From Bryobacterales bacterium F-183 (GTDB taxonomy: Bacteria; Acidobacteriota; Terriglobia; Bryobacterales; Bryobacteraceae), in NCBI GenBank assembly GCA_016865505.2, contig AP025252.1, positions 248,001 through 312,000 of the forward strand: a DNA stretch of 64,000 nt. The letters run 5' to 3'. Shown here one piece after another: positions 54,620 to 63,541 of the stretch. The position numbers and the translations under genes were made by a program. Within the stretch, counting starts at the first letter, position 1. Every line of letters starts with the position of its first letter. The notes under the pieces are model-generated. The model saw only the letters and a program-made list of their open reading frames with translations. It was not told where the DNA came from and ran no database searches.

Positions 54620-55315
54620 ATGCGATTTCTTTCCAACTGCCTCCTCTTCGCAGCCCTAGCCTGCCCCATCTTCGGCGACGTGATCGGGTTCTATTCGGGT
54701 GACTCCACCTCCGGAAGTACATTGATCGAAAACGAGTCGACCGCTCTGTTCCCTCAGGTACCCACCGGCTCGAGCACCTATCAGGGCTTCGTAGTTCCCA
54801 CTGGCGGTTGGACCATCACCCGCTTGTTCACCAACAATATTGTCAACTACACTCCCACTTCTGCCTACTGGGAAATCCGTAGCGGCGTGAGCGAGAACAA
54901 CGGCGGAACCCTCCTGTACAGCGGAACGGACTCCTCCGCCACAACAGTCGCCACGGGACGGACTATTCTCGGCAACCCGGAATCCACCGTCACTGTCTCC
55001 GGTCTGTCGATTTTCCTCGCCCCCGGCACGTATTGGATGACCGTGACACCGCGAAACCTTTCGACAACAGCGCGCTCGTACCAGACGAGCACCTTCGGCG
55101 CGAACGCGATCGGAACCATCCCGCCGAACGAGAGTTACCGCAACTCCCCGGCTTTCGGCCAAAACTTTGTAACCATTCTGGCTTCCGGTGCGTTTTCCTC
55201 CGGCGCTTACATTCAATCCGCCAGCGTACCCGAGCCCATGGAACTCTCCTTCCTCCTCCTCGGAGCCGGTGGCCTCCTCGGCATCGCCCGCCGCCGCAGC
55301 AACCGCCGCTCCTAA
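54620..55315 (+). CDS. PEP-CTERM secreted protein, paralogue 3
   Basis: 231 residues. Signal peptide MRFLSNCLLFAALACPIFG, then DVIGFYSGD. Blocks as in the two paralogues (FVVPTGGWTITRLFTNNI, YWEIRSGVSENNGGTLLYSG, GLSIFLAPGTYWMTVTPRN). C-terminal VPEPMELSFLLLGAGGLLG followed by ARRRSNRRS, a clear PEP-CTERM tag. No ribosome-binding site precedes the ATG. It is followed by a terminator, and it lies between the scar and the intact yggU. Confidence 0.88.
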   Translation: MRFLSNCLLFAALACPIFGDVIGFYSGDSTSGSTLIENESTALFPQVPTGSSTYQGFVVPTGGWTITRLFTNNIVNYTPTSAYWEIRSGVSENNGGTLLYSGTDSSATTVATGRTILGNPESTVTVSGLSIFLAPGTYWMTVTPRNLSTTARSYQTSTFGANAIGTIPPNESYRNSPAFGQNFVTILASGAFSSGAYIQSASVPEPMELSFLLLGAGGLLGIARRRSNRRS

Positions 55316-55355
55316 CCCGGCCGCCCGCAAAGCTCACACCAGCCAGAAACGCAAC

Positions 55356-55390
55356 AACGCGACGGTTCAACACCGTCGCGTTTCTCTTTT
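55356..55390 (+). terminator. Rho-independent terminator after PEP-CTERM paralogue 3
   Basis: CGCGACGG (55358-55365) pairs with CCGTCGCG (55373-55380), extended by AA/TT, followed by TTTCTCTTTT. Strong plus-strand terminator that separates paralogue 3 from yggU. Confidence 0.88.
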
Positions 55391-55425
55391 CCCATCCATG
55401 ACGCTACGATAAAAATCGCCTCGTC

Positions 55426-55650
55426 ATGATCATCCGCGTCAAAGTCACCCCAAAGGCCGCCAAGGACGAGGTCCTCGGCCAAATGGAAGACGGTACCTGG
55501 AAGGTCAAAGTCACCGCCGTACCCGAAAAGGGCAAAGCCAACGAAGCCGTCTGCGAACTCTTCGCTGCTTACTTTAAGGTCCCCATCACCCGCGTCTCCA
55601 TCGTCTCCGGACAGACTTCACCGTTCAAGCACGTACGCATTCACAAATAG
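55426..55650 (+). CDS. yggU: YggU-family (DUF167) small protein
   Basis: 74 residues: MIIRVKVTPKAAKDEVLGQM, then WKVKVTAVPEKGKANEAVCE and ISIVSGQTS-like (SIVSGQTSPFKHVRI). It matches the whole DUF167/YggU fold, a widespread cytosolic protein of unknown role. No clear ribosome-binding site. Its first 66 bases after the A of ATG are duplicated at 54374-54439. Confidence 0.9.
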   Translation: MIIRVKVTPKAAKDEVLGQMEDGTWKVKVTAVPEKGKANEAVCELFAAYFKVPITRVSIVSGQTSPFKHVRIHK

Positions 55651-55654
55651 CGCG

Positions 55655-56446
55655 TCACTGCCGCACCCGCACCAGCGACATCGGATATAACGAATGCCGC
55701 TCCGGCCGCTCCCCGTCGTACACGATCGCAATCCCCGACCCCGGTACGCCCGGTTCTGCCCCGGCCGCCACTTTCGCCTTCCGCTCCGCGCCGCTTAACA
55801 ACGTCCACGCATAGGTCACCTTCCAGGTCTTGCTTTCTCCGTCCTGCGTTTCCACCGCCACAATCCGCGCCACCGCGCCGCGACCCTCAGCCAGCAGTCT
55901 CTTCTGCCGCCACAGCGCCACCAGCATCGGTATGGCCCCGGCCCAGCACAACAGCGGCGGCAAGGCCACCAGCAACATGCTCTTCTCCGCCGGTTCGCGA
56001 CCCTCCAGCCAGCTCGCCCCAGGGTCGGATGGCGGGTACACCACCGTGAGCCCGCCTCCCGGCTTCGCCGCCTTTGCCACCGGATCCTTTTCCCGCAGCC
56101 GTACACGGCCTTCAAACTCACGGCCATCCGCCGCCCGGTACTTGTAATTCACCCGAACCCGGGGCTCATCCCCGCGGGACCGCCGGACCTCGGTGATCAC
56201 AGCCTCCATCCGCATCCCCGATGTCCGTAACTCCACGGCCCGTGCGTTGTCCGCCTCGATCTTCATCGCCACCAACGGACCACCCACCGCCCCGGCCACC
56301 ATCAGCCCCAGAGCCAGCACCGCCACCGTCCATCCCGAGCTATTCAACGTCACATCTCGCGGTGCCGTACGCTGCAGCGCCCGGGGCAGTACATCACCCT
56401 CCAGTACCTTCAGCTTCGTCCCGCTGTGTTTGATCGGTATTACCAT
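55655..56446 (-). CDS. DUF3592-type membrane protein
   Basis: 263 residues. Membrane segments at ~39-60 (WTVAVLALGLMVAGAVGGPL) and ~157-178 (MLLVALPPLLCWAGAIPMLV). Two related soluble parts follow each helix (RVRVNYKYRAADGREFEGRV, YPPSDPGASWL; KTWKVTYAWTLLSGAERKAK, IVYDGERPERHSLYP), the repeat pattern of DUF3592 proteins. The chosen ATG overlaps the ribbon-helix-helix gene by 53 bp; a later start at GTG 56353 would avoid this but lose the first 31 residues. Function unknown. Confidence 0.7.
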   Translation of the reverse strand: MVIPIKHSGTKLKVLEGDVLPRALQRTAPRDVTLNSSGWTVAVLALGLMVAGAVGGPLVAMKIEADNARAVELRTSGMRMEAVITEVRRSRGDEPRVRVNYKYRAADGREFEGRVRLREKDPVAKAAKPGGGLTVVYPPSDPGASWLEGREPAEKSMLLVALPPLLCWAGAIPMLVALWRQKRLLAEGRGAVARIVAVETQDGESKTWKVTYAWTLLSGAERKAKVAAGAEPGVPGSGIAIVYDGERPERHSLYPMSLVRVRQ

Positions 56447-56600
56447 TCTTCTTCGGTAACCTCCCGGCCTCCTGCAAAGCCCGCCGCAGTAAAAACTCCA
56501 CTTGCCCGTTCACGCTACGCATCTCCGAGTTCGCCCACACCTGCAGCGCCTCGTATATTGCGGGATCCAACCGCAGCGGGAATGCTTTGCGTTCTGCCAT
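56394..56600 (-). CDS. Small ribbon-helix-helix (Arc/CopG-like) protein
   Basis: 68 residues: AFPLRLDPAIYEALQVWANS, then RSVNGQVEFLLRRALQEAGR, the beta-alpha-alpha pattern of Arc-type DNA-binding proteins. ATG 56600 lies 2 bp after the SPFH stop, so it is in that operon. It may autoregulate the SPFH gene; no toxin partner is visible. Confidence 0.8.
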   Translation of the reverse strand: MAERKAFPLRLDPAIYEALQVWANSEMRSVNGQVEFLLRRALQEAGRLPKKNGNTDQTQRDEAEGTGG

Positions 56601-56602
56601 GC

Positions 56603-57472
56603 CTATTGGTACAGCGACCCCGTGTTCACAACCGGTTCCACGCCGCGTTCGCTACACAACACCACCAGCAGATTGCTCACCATCGTGGCCTTGCGCTCCT
56701 CATCGAGATTCACAAACTGCTTGCGGCCAATCTCTTCCAGAGCCATCTCCACCATACCCACCGCGCCCTCAACAATCTTCTGCCGCGCCGCGATCACCGC
56801 CGACGCCTGCTGCCGGCGCAACATCGCACCCGCGATCTCCGGAGCGTACGCCAGGTGGCTGATCCGCGCCTCAATCACATCAATGCCGGCCGTCGCCAAC
56901 CGGTCCTGGATCTCCTGCCGCAGCTTATCGGAAACTTCACCCACCGAGTGCCGCAGCGACACCTGATCGTCGGTATGCGAGTCATAGCTATACCAGGTCG
57001 CCAGAATACGCAACGCCGCTTCGCTCTGCACGTGCATAAAGTGCTCGTAATCGTCCACATTGAACGCCGCTTCAAACGTATCCACAATGCGCCACACCAC
57101 CACCGACGCAATCTCGATGGGATTGCCGTCGCGGTCGTTCACCTTCAGCCGTCCGCTTTCAAAGTTCCGGATACGCAGCGACATCCGGCGCCGCGTCGTA
57201 AACGGGTTCACCCACCAGTACCCCGCCCGCCGAATCGTCCCTTTGTACACACCAGCCAACGTCACCACACGCGCTTCATTGGGGTTAATGACGGTCAACC
57301 CAGCCATACACGTACAGTCCAGGGCCAATACCAACACCCACCCCACCACTTCCAAAGGGCGCCCACCCCGCGCCGCCTCCACAATCCCCCAAGAGGCCAG
57401 CGCGGCAACCAGCAACAGGCCGCCCAGAAACAACCAGCCGGAAAATGTCTTCAGTTCACGCTCATTTGTCAT
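56603..57472 (-). CDS. SPFH/Band-7 domain membrane protein
   Basis: 289 residues. Two N-terminal hydrophobic segments ([36 protein letters not shown]), then an SPFH domain (~62-230: [64 protein letters not shown]) and a coiled C-terminal part. Stomatin-like scaffolds of this kind organise membrane microdomains. It starts the minus-strand group SPFH - ribbon-helix-helix - DUF3592. Confidence 0.88.
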   Translation of the reverse strand: MTNERELKTFSGWLFLGGLLLVAALASWGIVEAARGGRPLEVVGWVLVLALDCTCMAGLTVINPNEARVVTLAGVYKGTIRRAGYWWVNPFTTRRRMSLRIRNFESGRLKVNDRDGNPIEIASVVVWRIVDTFEAAFNVDDYEHFMHVQSEAALRILATWYSYDSHTDDQVSLRHSVGEVSDKLRQEIQDRLATAGIDVIEARISHLAYAPEIAGAMLRRQQASAVIAARQKIVEGAVGMVEMALEEIGRKQFVNLDEERKATMVSNLLVVLCSERGVEPVVNTGSLYQ

Positions 57473-57523
57473 ATATCAGAATGATATCACTTTGATCTCA
57501 GGAATCAAGGGAAATCGGAAACG

Positions 57524-60070
57524 ATGGATAATAAACGATTCACCCCCGTGATCGCAGCCGTCCTAGTCCTCCACCTCCTGCAGCAACCGCAGCCTCCGCC
57601 GCCAGCCGTAGTCCCCGCCAAACCCGAAGAAAACCGCCGTACCGAACTCAACCTCCTCGGCAAGACCGACACCGCCAGCGGCGAATCCCGCCGAAACGAG
57701 AACGTACAGTTCAACCTCATCGATAACGGTGCCCTCAAGGAACTCAACATCCGCATCGGGACCAGTTCCACCCTGATCACCGAGTTCCGCGCCGACCGCG
57801 GCTACTTCGGCTCCGAATACGGCGGCGTACCCTGGGCCTCCATCCACATCGCCGGACGCGCCCGCAAGGACCTCCACGGCCAACTCCGCTACACCCACCA
57901 GAACAGCGTCTTCTCCGCCCGAGCCTTCTTCCAGGTCGGCGACGTCAAACCCGCGCGCGACAACGATTACGGCTTCGATTTCTCGCTCCCCGTCTTCAAA
58001 GGCTGGCGCATCAACGCCGATGCTGGACAGCAGCGTCTCCGCGGCTTCGTCAACGGCAACGTCCTCGTCCCCAGCATCAGCGAACGCACCCCGCTGGTCA
58101 CGTCCCCCGCCGAACGCGCCATCGTCGAGCGATTCCTAAACGCCTACCCGCTCGAACTCCCCAATCGGACCGACATCAACCCGCGAGCCCTCAACACCAA
58201 CGCCCCGCAAGCCATCGACAACGACAACGCGCGCCTCCGTGCAGACCGCCAATTCGGCACCAAGGACCTCATCTCCGCCCAGTACCAGTTCACCTGGCAG
58301 CGAGTCGACGCCTTCCAACTCGTCAAAGGCCAAAATCCCAATACGGATACCAAGTCCCATCGCGCCCGCCTCACTCACACCCGTACCTGGAACCCCAACA
58401 CCATCACGGACCTCTCCGCCGGCTTTGACCGCGTCCGCTCGCTCCTCACGCAAGACCAGGAGGCCGTCGGCCAGTTCATCAGCACCGCCGGACTCACCTC
58501 GCTCGGGCCCGATGGCAGCATCCCCATCGACCGTGCCATGAACATCTTCCGTTACGCCGGAGCCCTCCGCGCGACCCGAGGCAAACACAGCATCACCACC
58601 GGCTTCGACATCCTCCGCCGCCAGTTGAACGGCCGCGAGACGGACACCCATCGCGGCTTCTTCTCCTTCGCCAACGACTTCGGCCGGGACGCCATCACCA
58701 ACCTGAGACTGGGCATCCCCTCGCAGTACATCATCGCCCTGGGCGACACCCACCGCGGCTTCCGCGCCTGGGAACCGCAATTCTGGCTCGGCGACACTTG
58801 GCGCGCCCGCCAGAACCTCACCGTCACCATGGGCCTGCGCTACCAGCCCCTCTCCACGCCGCGCGAAGTCAACGGCATCAACACCATCCCGTACCCCTGC
58901 GACTGCAACAACTTCGCCCCCTCGCTCGGCCTCGCCTACCGTACAAAGCTGGGAGTCTTCCGCGCCAACTACGGTACCCACTTCGGCGAAATCTTCCCCG
59001 TGACGTACCAGCAGGTCCGCTTCACCCCACCCGGCTCGACAAAGTTCGCCGTCGTCGCCCCGACCCTGATCAACCCCCTCGCCTCCAGCACCGGAGGCGC
59101 GCCGAACTTCTACGTCCTCTCGCCGGACCTCGTGGCCCCGTACGCCCACCAGTACAACTTCATCTGGGAGAACTCGCTTTCGAAGTACTGGAAGCTCCAA
59201 GCCGGCTACGTCGGCTCCCGCCAGCACAAGCTGCTCGTCATGTGGTACCTCAACCGTGCCCATCCCCGCGCCGGAATCCCGCTCACCACGGCAACAATCA
59301 ACCAGCGCCGCGCGAACCCCAACGAAGCGGAAACGCGCCTCGTCGTCAACGGCTCCCGAGGGTACCTCGATGCCGCCCGCATCAACCTGACCCTGCTCAA
59401 TTGGCGCAAGCTGACCTTCGAGTCCTCGTACTGGTTCAGCAAATCGATGGACCTCGCCGCCAGCTACACCAACACGGCGTACGACCAGGACACCCGCCTT
59501 TCCCGCAGCCAAAGCGAGTACGAAACCCATCGCGACGGCAAGAGCCGCAGCTCCTTCGACCAGCCCCACGCCTTCCTCTGGCGAGGCTCCTACGAGGTCT
59601 ACCGCGGCTGGGCGATCTCGTCCGTCCTGCTGGTGAAATCCGGAACCCCCTTCAACGTCCAGACCGGTTCCGACGGACCCGGCTTCGGCAACGTCGACGG
59701 CAACGGTGGCGACCGCCCCAACCTCCTGGACCCCTCGATCCTCGGCCACACCATCGGCAACCCGGACACCTCCCGCCAACTCCTGCCCCGCAGCGCATTC
59801 ACCTACATCGTGCCCGGCCAGGAGACCGGCAACCTCGGACGCAACACCTTCCGCAAAGGCCCCATCCGCAACGTAAACGCAGCATTATCCAAGGCTTGGG
59901 CCGTCAAGAAGGACTACCGCATCCAGTTCGCCGCCGAGTCGATCAACCTCTTCAACACCCCGCAATTTGCCGATCCAGGCTTCGAAGTATCCAACCCCAA
60001 CTTCGGCCAGATCACCAACACTCTGAACGACGGCCGTACCTTCCGCTTCGTCTTACAACTCCAGTTCTGA
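57524..60070 (+). CDS. TonB-dependent-receptor-type outer-membrane barrel without regulatory domain
   Basis: 848 residues from ATG 57524 (GGA five bases upstream). N-terminal hydrophobic start MDNKRFTPVIAAVLVLHLLQ, then a Pro-rich linker (QQPQPPPPAVVPAKP). It lacks the Ig-like carboxypeptidase-regulatory domain of the two other receptors; a reduced plug (ITEFRADRGYFGSEYGGVPW) leads into a barrel ending FRFVLQLQF. Barrel blocks such as NNFAPSLGLAYRT and FNVQTGSDGPGFGNVDGNGG fit the Oar-like group. Ligand unknown. It lies directly upstream of the injection-type cluster. Confidence 0.82.
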   Translation: MDNKRFTPVIAAVLVLHLLQQPQPPPPAVVPAKPEENRRTELNLLGKTDTASGESRRNENVQFNLIDNGALKELNIRIGTSSTLITEFRADRGYFGSEYGGVPWASIHIAGRARKDLHGQLRYTHQNSVFSARAFFQVGDVKPARDNDYGFDFSLPVFKGWRINADAGQQRLRGFVNGNVLVPSISERTPLVTSPAERAIVERFLNAYPLELPNRTDINPRALNTNAPQAIDNDNARLRADRQFGTKDLISAQYQFTWQRVDAFQLVKGQNPNTDTKSHRARLTHTRTWNPNTITDLSAGFDRVRSLLTQDQEAVGQFISTAGLTSLGPDGSIPIDRAMNIFRYAGALRATRGKHSITTGFDILRRQLNGRETDTHRGFFSFANDFGRDAITNLRLGIPSQYIIALGDTHRGFRAWEPQFWLGDTWRARQNLTVTMGLRYQPLSTPREVNGINTIPYPCDCNNFAPSLGLAYRTKLGVFRANYGTHFGEIFPVTYQQVRFTPPGSTKFAVVAPTLINPLASSTGGAPNFYVLSPDLVAPYAHQYNFIWENSLSKYWKLQAGYVGSRQHKLLVMWYLNRAHPRAGIPLTTATINQRRANPNEAETRLVVNGSRGYLDAARINLTLLNWRKLTFESSYWFSKSMDLAASYTNTAYDQDTRLSRSQSEYETHRDGKSRSSFDQPHAFLWRGSYEVYRGWAISSVLLVKSGTPFNVQTGSDGPGFGNVDGNGGDRPNLLDPSILGHTIGNPDTSRQLLPRSAFTYIVPGQETGNLGRNTFRKGPIRNVNAALSKAWAVKKDYRIQFAAESINLFNTPQFADPGFEVSNPNFGQITNTLNDGRTFRFVLQLQF

Positions 60071-60116
60071 CACGTTTTGCCCTCATCTTGCGCATGATAG
60101 ATGTAGACCTGCTCTA

Positions 60117-60707
60117 ATGGCGAAAACTTGGAAGATCGGCGGCCGCGAGATCGCCAGGACGAACGAACTCCCCGACGGCGTAAAGCCGATGAAGGGATAC
60201 CGTATCCCCTCTGCCGGCGTCCTCGCCTCGGACCCCCAGTCCCGCCGCGATGCGCTCGACCTCTACCGGACCCTCGGTGGACGTCTTTCCATGTCCGCCG
60301 ACATCAACGCGCGCGATGTCCAAACCGTAGTCTTGGACCACATCAATAAGGCGTTCGACCGCCAGGAACTCACCGCCTTCATGCGTGCCGCCGAAGGTGG
60401 CGTACGCTCGTCCGGCGGCGCCGGCAGTTCCGGCCAATCTTCGAGCAGCAGCTATCCTTCGTCCTCCAGCAGCAGCGGCGGCAGCAGCGGATCATCACCC
60501 GAAAAATCCTGGGTGGACATCCAACTCCTCGACGAAGAAGGCGAACCCGTCGCCGGCGAACGCTACGTCCTCAAGCTCACCGACGGCTCCATCCGCGAAG
60601 GTACCCTCGGCACCGATGGCCGCGTCCGCGTCAACGGCATCGACCCTGGCAATTGCGTCGTGACGTTCCCCGATCTGCACACCAAAGAATGGTGGAGGAA
60701 ATCGTAA
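60117..60707 (+). CDS. Ser-rich-linker protein with VgrG/Rhs-type carboxypeptidase-regulatory-like domain
   Basis: 196 residues. An N-terminal part (~1-95, WKIGGREIARTNELPDGVKP) of unknown fold, a Ser/Gly-rich linker (~97-128), then a C-terminal domain WVDIQLLDEEGEPVAGERY, GSIREGTLGTDGRVRVNGID and GNCVVTFPDLH. The last pattern is common in proteins tied to type VI secretion or tailocyte-like spikes and their LysM adaptors. It has no signal peptide. First gene of the plus-strand group with the LysM/peptidoglycan-binding protein 3 bp downstream. Confidence 0.65.
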   Translation: MAKTWKIGGREIARTNELPDGVKPMKGYRIPSAGVLASDPQSRRDALDLYRTLGGRLSMSADINARDVQTVVLDHINKAFDRQELTAFMRAAEGGVRSSGGAGSSGQSSSSSYPSSSSSSGGSSGSSPEKSWVDIQLLDEEGEPVAGERYVLKLTDGSIREGTLGTDGRVRVNGIDPGNCVVTFPDLHTKEWWRKS

Positions 60708-60710
60708 CCC

Positions 60711-61340
60711 GTGCCCACCAAATACACCGTAAAGCCCGGCGATCACATCTCGAGCATCGCCGAAGAGTTCAAATTCCGCGACTTTAAGACCATCTGGGAA
60801 GACGGCCTCAACGCAGGATTAAAGGCCCTCCGCAAGAGCGCCCACGTCCTCAATCCCGGCGACGAAATTCAGATCCCCGACAAGCAAAAGCGCGAAGAAA
60901 ACGCGGCAACGGCCAAGTACCACGTCTTCGAGGCCAAGCTACAGCCCCTCAACATTCGCATCCGTCTGCAGGACGAACAAGGCGAACCCCGCAAGGAAAA
61001 GGACTGCGAAATCGAGGCGGAAAACGAGGCACAACGCCTCAAGTCCGACGGCGAAGGCAAGGTCTTTCGCAAGCTCAAGCGCAACGCTAAGAAAGGCCGT
61101 ATGCGCCTCGACACGCTGGACATTCCACTGCGCATCGGCGGCCTCGACACAGAAGACACCAAGACCGGACAACAGGCCCGGCTCATGAACCTCGGCTATT
61201 ACCGGGGCACCATGGATGCCGTCGATGAAAAGGAACTCAAATCGGCCATCGAAGAGTTCCAGTGCGACAACAAGTTAACCGTGGACGGCATTTGCGGACC
61301 CATGACGCAGGCCAAACTGAAAGAGATTCACGGGAGCTAG
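60711..61340 (+). CDS. LysM-like plus peptidoglycan-binding (PG_binding_1) protein
   Basis: 209 residues from GTG 60711 (GGAGGAAA upstream). The N-terminal ~50 residues are LysM-like (YTVKPGDHISSIAEEFKF, VLNPGDEIQIPD), the middle ~60-125 is charged (LNIRIRLQDEQGEPRKEKD), and the C-terminus ~145-207 is a PG_binding_1 helical domain (QARLMNLGYYRGTMDAVDEK, QCDNKLTVDGICGPMTQAKL). It lacks a signal peptide, so export may be by the cluster's own machinery. Typical accessory of phage-tail-like or type VI effectors. Confidence 0.75.
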   Translation: MPTKYTVKPGDHISSIAEEFKFRDFKTIWEDGLNAGLKALRKSAHVLNPGDEIQIPDKQKREENAATAKYHVFEAKLQPLNIRIRLQDEQGEPRKEKDCEIEAENEAQRLKSDGEGKVFRKLKRNAKKGRMRLDTLDIPLRIGGLDTEDTKTGQQARLMNLGYYRGTMDAVDEKELKSAIEEFQCDNKLTVDGICGPMTQAKLKEIHGS

Positions 61341-61358
61341 AGCGAGAGCTAGAGCGAG
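61335..61358 (+). repeat. Tandem 12-mer GAGCTAGAGCGA x2 across a stop codon
   Basis: Two perfect copies (61335-61346 and 61347-61358) span the TAG of the LysM-like gene and run into a purine-rich stretch ending in GAGAGAGAG that serves as ribosome-binding region of the next gene. Probably local slippage. Confidence 0.6.
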
Positions 61359-61391
61359 CGTAAAAGAGATCTAAAGAGAGAGAGACCAGCC

Positions 61392-63536
61392 ATGGCAGGC
61401 GGCGGACATACCGGCAAAATCGACATCATTACAGCCAACGAGCTGTACGTGAGCCCCACCACGGGCACGGAGTTCAATACCTACAGGCCTGCGCTCTTTC
61501 CAGTAGCCTGCTGGCACCTCTACGACCTCCGCTTTGAGTTCGGCTCCTCCTTCGTCCAACCGGACACGCAGGACGAAATGGCCGAGCTCAAAAAGCTTTG
61601 CGCTGAACATCCCAAGTCCCCGCTCTCCGTCTTCGGCCACGCCGATCCTGTCGGCGACGAATCGTATAACAAGACTCTCAGCGGACGCCGCGCCCGTGCG
61701 GTCTACGCCGTCCTCGTGCGCGACGTCGCGGCCTGGGAAAACCTTTACAGCAGCCCGTTCGGCGGCGACAACTGGGGACAAAACGCCTACAGCAAGATGC
61801 TCACGGCCACCGGGATGCCCGCCAATCATCCCAACAACACGGCCAACCGCGCAGTCGTCATCCAGAAGTACATGGACTTCCTCTGCGGGGACTTCAAGCT
61901 CACCCCTGCGAATTTCTTAGCACGCGGCGCCAACCCCGACGGCAAGGGGGACTACCAGGGTTGCAGCGAATTCAACCCGCTCATGATCTTTTCCTCCGCC
62001 GAGGAAGCCGAGTTCAGCAAAGCCTCCAACCAAACCAAGCGCAACCAGGAAAACGCACCCAACCGCCGCGTCGTCGTGTACCTCTTCCGTCCCGACGCTG
62101 TCGTACCCGCCGACAAATGGCCCTGCCCCACCTGGAAAGAAGGCGTCGCAGGCTGCAAGGCCCGCTTCTGGTCCGATGGCGCCAACCGCCTCAAGCCCAC
62201 CGGCACCCGCCGCAAGTACGAAGAAACCAAAGACACCTTCGCTTGCCGCTTTTACGACCGTATCGCCGGTGCTTCGCCCTGCGAATCGAACCAGGCACCC
62301 ATCTCCCTGCTCAAGATCTGGGACCTCAAGTGGACCCCCGCCGAAGGCTACTGCGGTGACAAGGTCAAGCTCAGCGGCAAAACCAATCTCGCCGACGCCA
62401 CCCCGCTCAAGATCAAGCTCACCACCAAGGCGGGCAATGTTTCCAAGTTCGACCCCTTCGACGTCACCATCGCCGGCGGAACCTTCGAACAGGAAATCGA
62501 GATCAAAAACGTAGGCTTCGACCATGCCGGCAGCTTTGTCGAAAAAGTGGAAGCAGAAGCCGCGCCCGACGACACGACAGTCACAGTAGAAGGCGCCCCG
62601 GCAATTCTCACCATCAAGGGCATGCACGAAGCGGCGGAAGAAACTTACATCAAAGACCGTCCCAGCGAATGGGGTACCGCCGCACGCCGCTACACCAATC
62701 ACGCCGAGTTCAAGCAGAAGATCGAAAAGTTCCGCGACAAAGTCAGTTGCCACTTCAATTACATGAAGACCTGGGGCGGCTACCGCGTCGACCTTTCCCC
62801 CGCTGGCGTCACCGGCACCGTCACCGATGGACCGCCCTGGTCCGGATACCGCTGGGCCAAGCCCTCTGCCGCCGACCCTATGTCCGCCGGTGAATACTGG
62901 GATGGCTCCGCCTGGGTGGTCATCAACCCCGGCGACACAGCCTCAGAAAGCTCTCTCGGCTTCCGCTTCGACGGCACGAACTACGTTCCAGCCAACGGCG
63001 GAAGCGGCAAGTGGCCGGAAGCCTTCACCGACTACGATCCTCTTGTCGCCCCGTACACCACCATCCGCGACGACTGGAAGGCTGTCACCCACACCGCCTG
63101 GACGGACCAGTATCACCTAAAGCGCAAGGACTGCAAATCCACCGACGTCACCCGCTGCTGCCGTTACGACCTGGAAGTCAACATCGACTTCAATAAGGTC
63201 GAGGTCTGGACCAACCACCAGACCATCAGCATCTCCCCTGGCGGGCAGCGCGCCAATGCGGAAAACTGGTTCTACGATCGTCCCGGCGCTACCGCCGCCC
63301 ACGAAACCGGCCACCTCATGGATCAGCCTGACGAATACGCTGGCGGCGCCATCGACACCGGTCTGAATGTCCCGGGAGAAGTCACCGCCGGTCTCAATAC
63401 CGGAGGCGGCGACAGTATGATGTTCGACAAGGGCAAGGTCCGCAAGTGGCACTTCCGTGCCTTCGAATCAAAGCACAAGGATCTGATTAAGACCAAGTAC
63501 GGGCGTGACTACACGTACGAGACGGTCGACAAGTAA
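61392..63536 (+). CDS. OmpA-domain protein fused to a C-terminal HExxH metallopeptidase
   Basis: 714 residues from ATG 61392. No signal peptide. N-terminal ~45-165 is OmpA-like (YDLRFEFGSSFVQPDTQDEM, SVFGHADPVGDESYNKTLSG, RRARAVY), expected to bind peptidoglycan. A middle part (~300-420) is a beta-sandwich-like region (LKWTPAEGYCGDKVKLSGKT). The C-terminal part carries ATAAHETGHLMDQPDEYAGG (HETGH ~637-641, possible third ligand in the DEY that follows), a zincin site. Cys pairs are frequent (RKDCKSTDVTRCCRYD). Likely a secreted effector of the cluster. The target is unknown. Confidence 0.75.
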   Translation: MAGGGHTGKIDIITANELYVSPTTGTEFNTYRPALFPVACWHLYDLRFEFGSSFVQPDTQDEMAELKKLCAEHPKSPLSVFGHADPVGDESYNKTLSGRRARAVYAVLVRDVAAWENLYSSPFGGDNWGQNAYSKMLTATGMPANHPNNTANRAVVIQKYMDFLCGDFKLTPANFLARGANPDGKGDYQGCSEFNPLMIFSSAEEAEFSKASNQTKRNQENAPNRRVVVYLFRPDAVVPADKWPCPTWKEGVAGCKARFWSDGANRLKPTGTRRKYEETKDTFACRFYDRIAGASPCESNQAPISLLKIWDLKWTPAEGYCGDKVKLSGKTNLADATPLKIKLTTKAGNVSKFDPFDVTIAGGTFEQEIEIKNVGFDHAGSFVEKVEAEAAPDDTTVTVEGAPAILTIKGMHEAAEETYIKDRPSEWGTAARRYTNHAEFKQKIEKFRDKVSCHFNYMKTWGGYRVDLSPAGVTGTVTDGPPWSGYRWAKPSAADPMSAGEYWDGSAWVVINPGDTASESSLGFRFDGTNYVPANGGSGKWPEAFTDYDPLVAPYTTIRDDWKAVTHTAWTDQYHLKRKDCKSTDVTRCCRYDLEVNIDFNKVEVWTNHQTISISPGGQRANAENWFYDRPGATAAHETGHLMDQPDEYAGGAIDTGLNVPGEVTAGLNTGGGDSMMFDKGKVRKWHFRAFESKHKDLIKTKYGRDYTYETVDK

Positions 63537-63541
63537 AGCGA

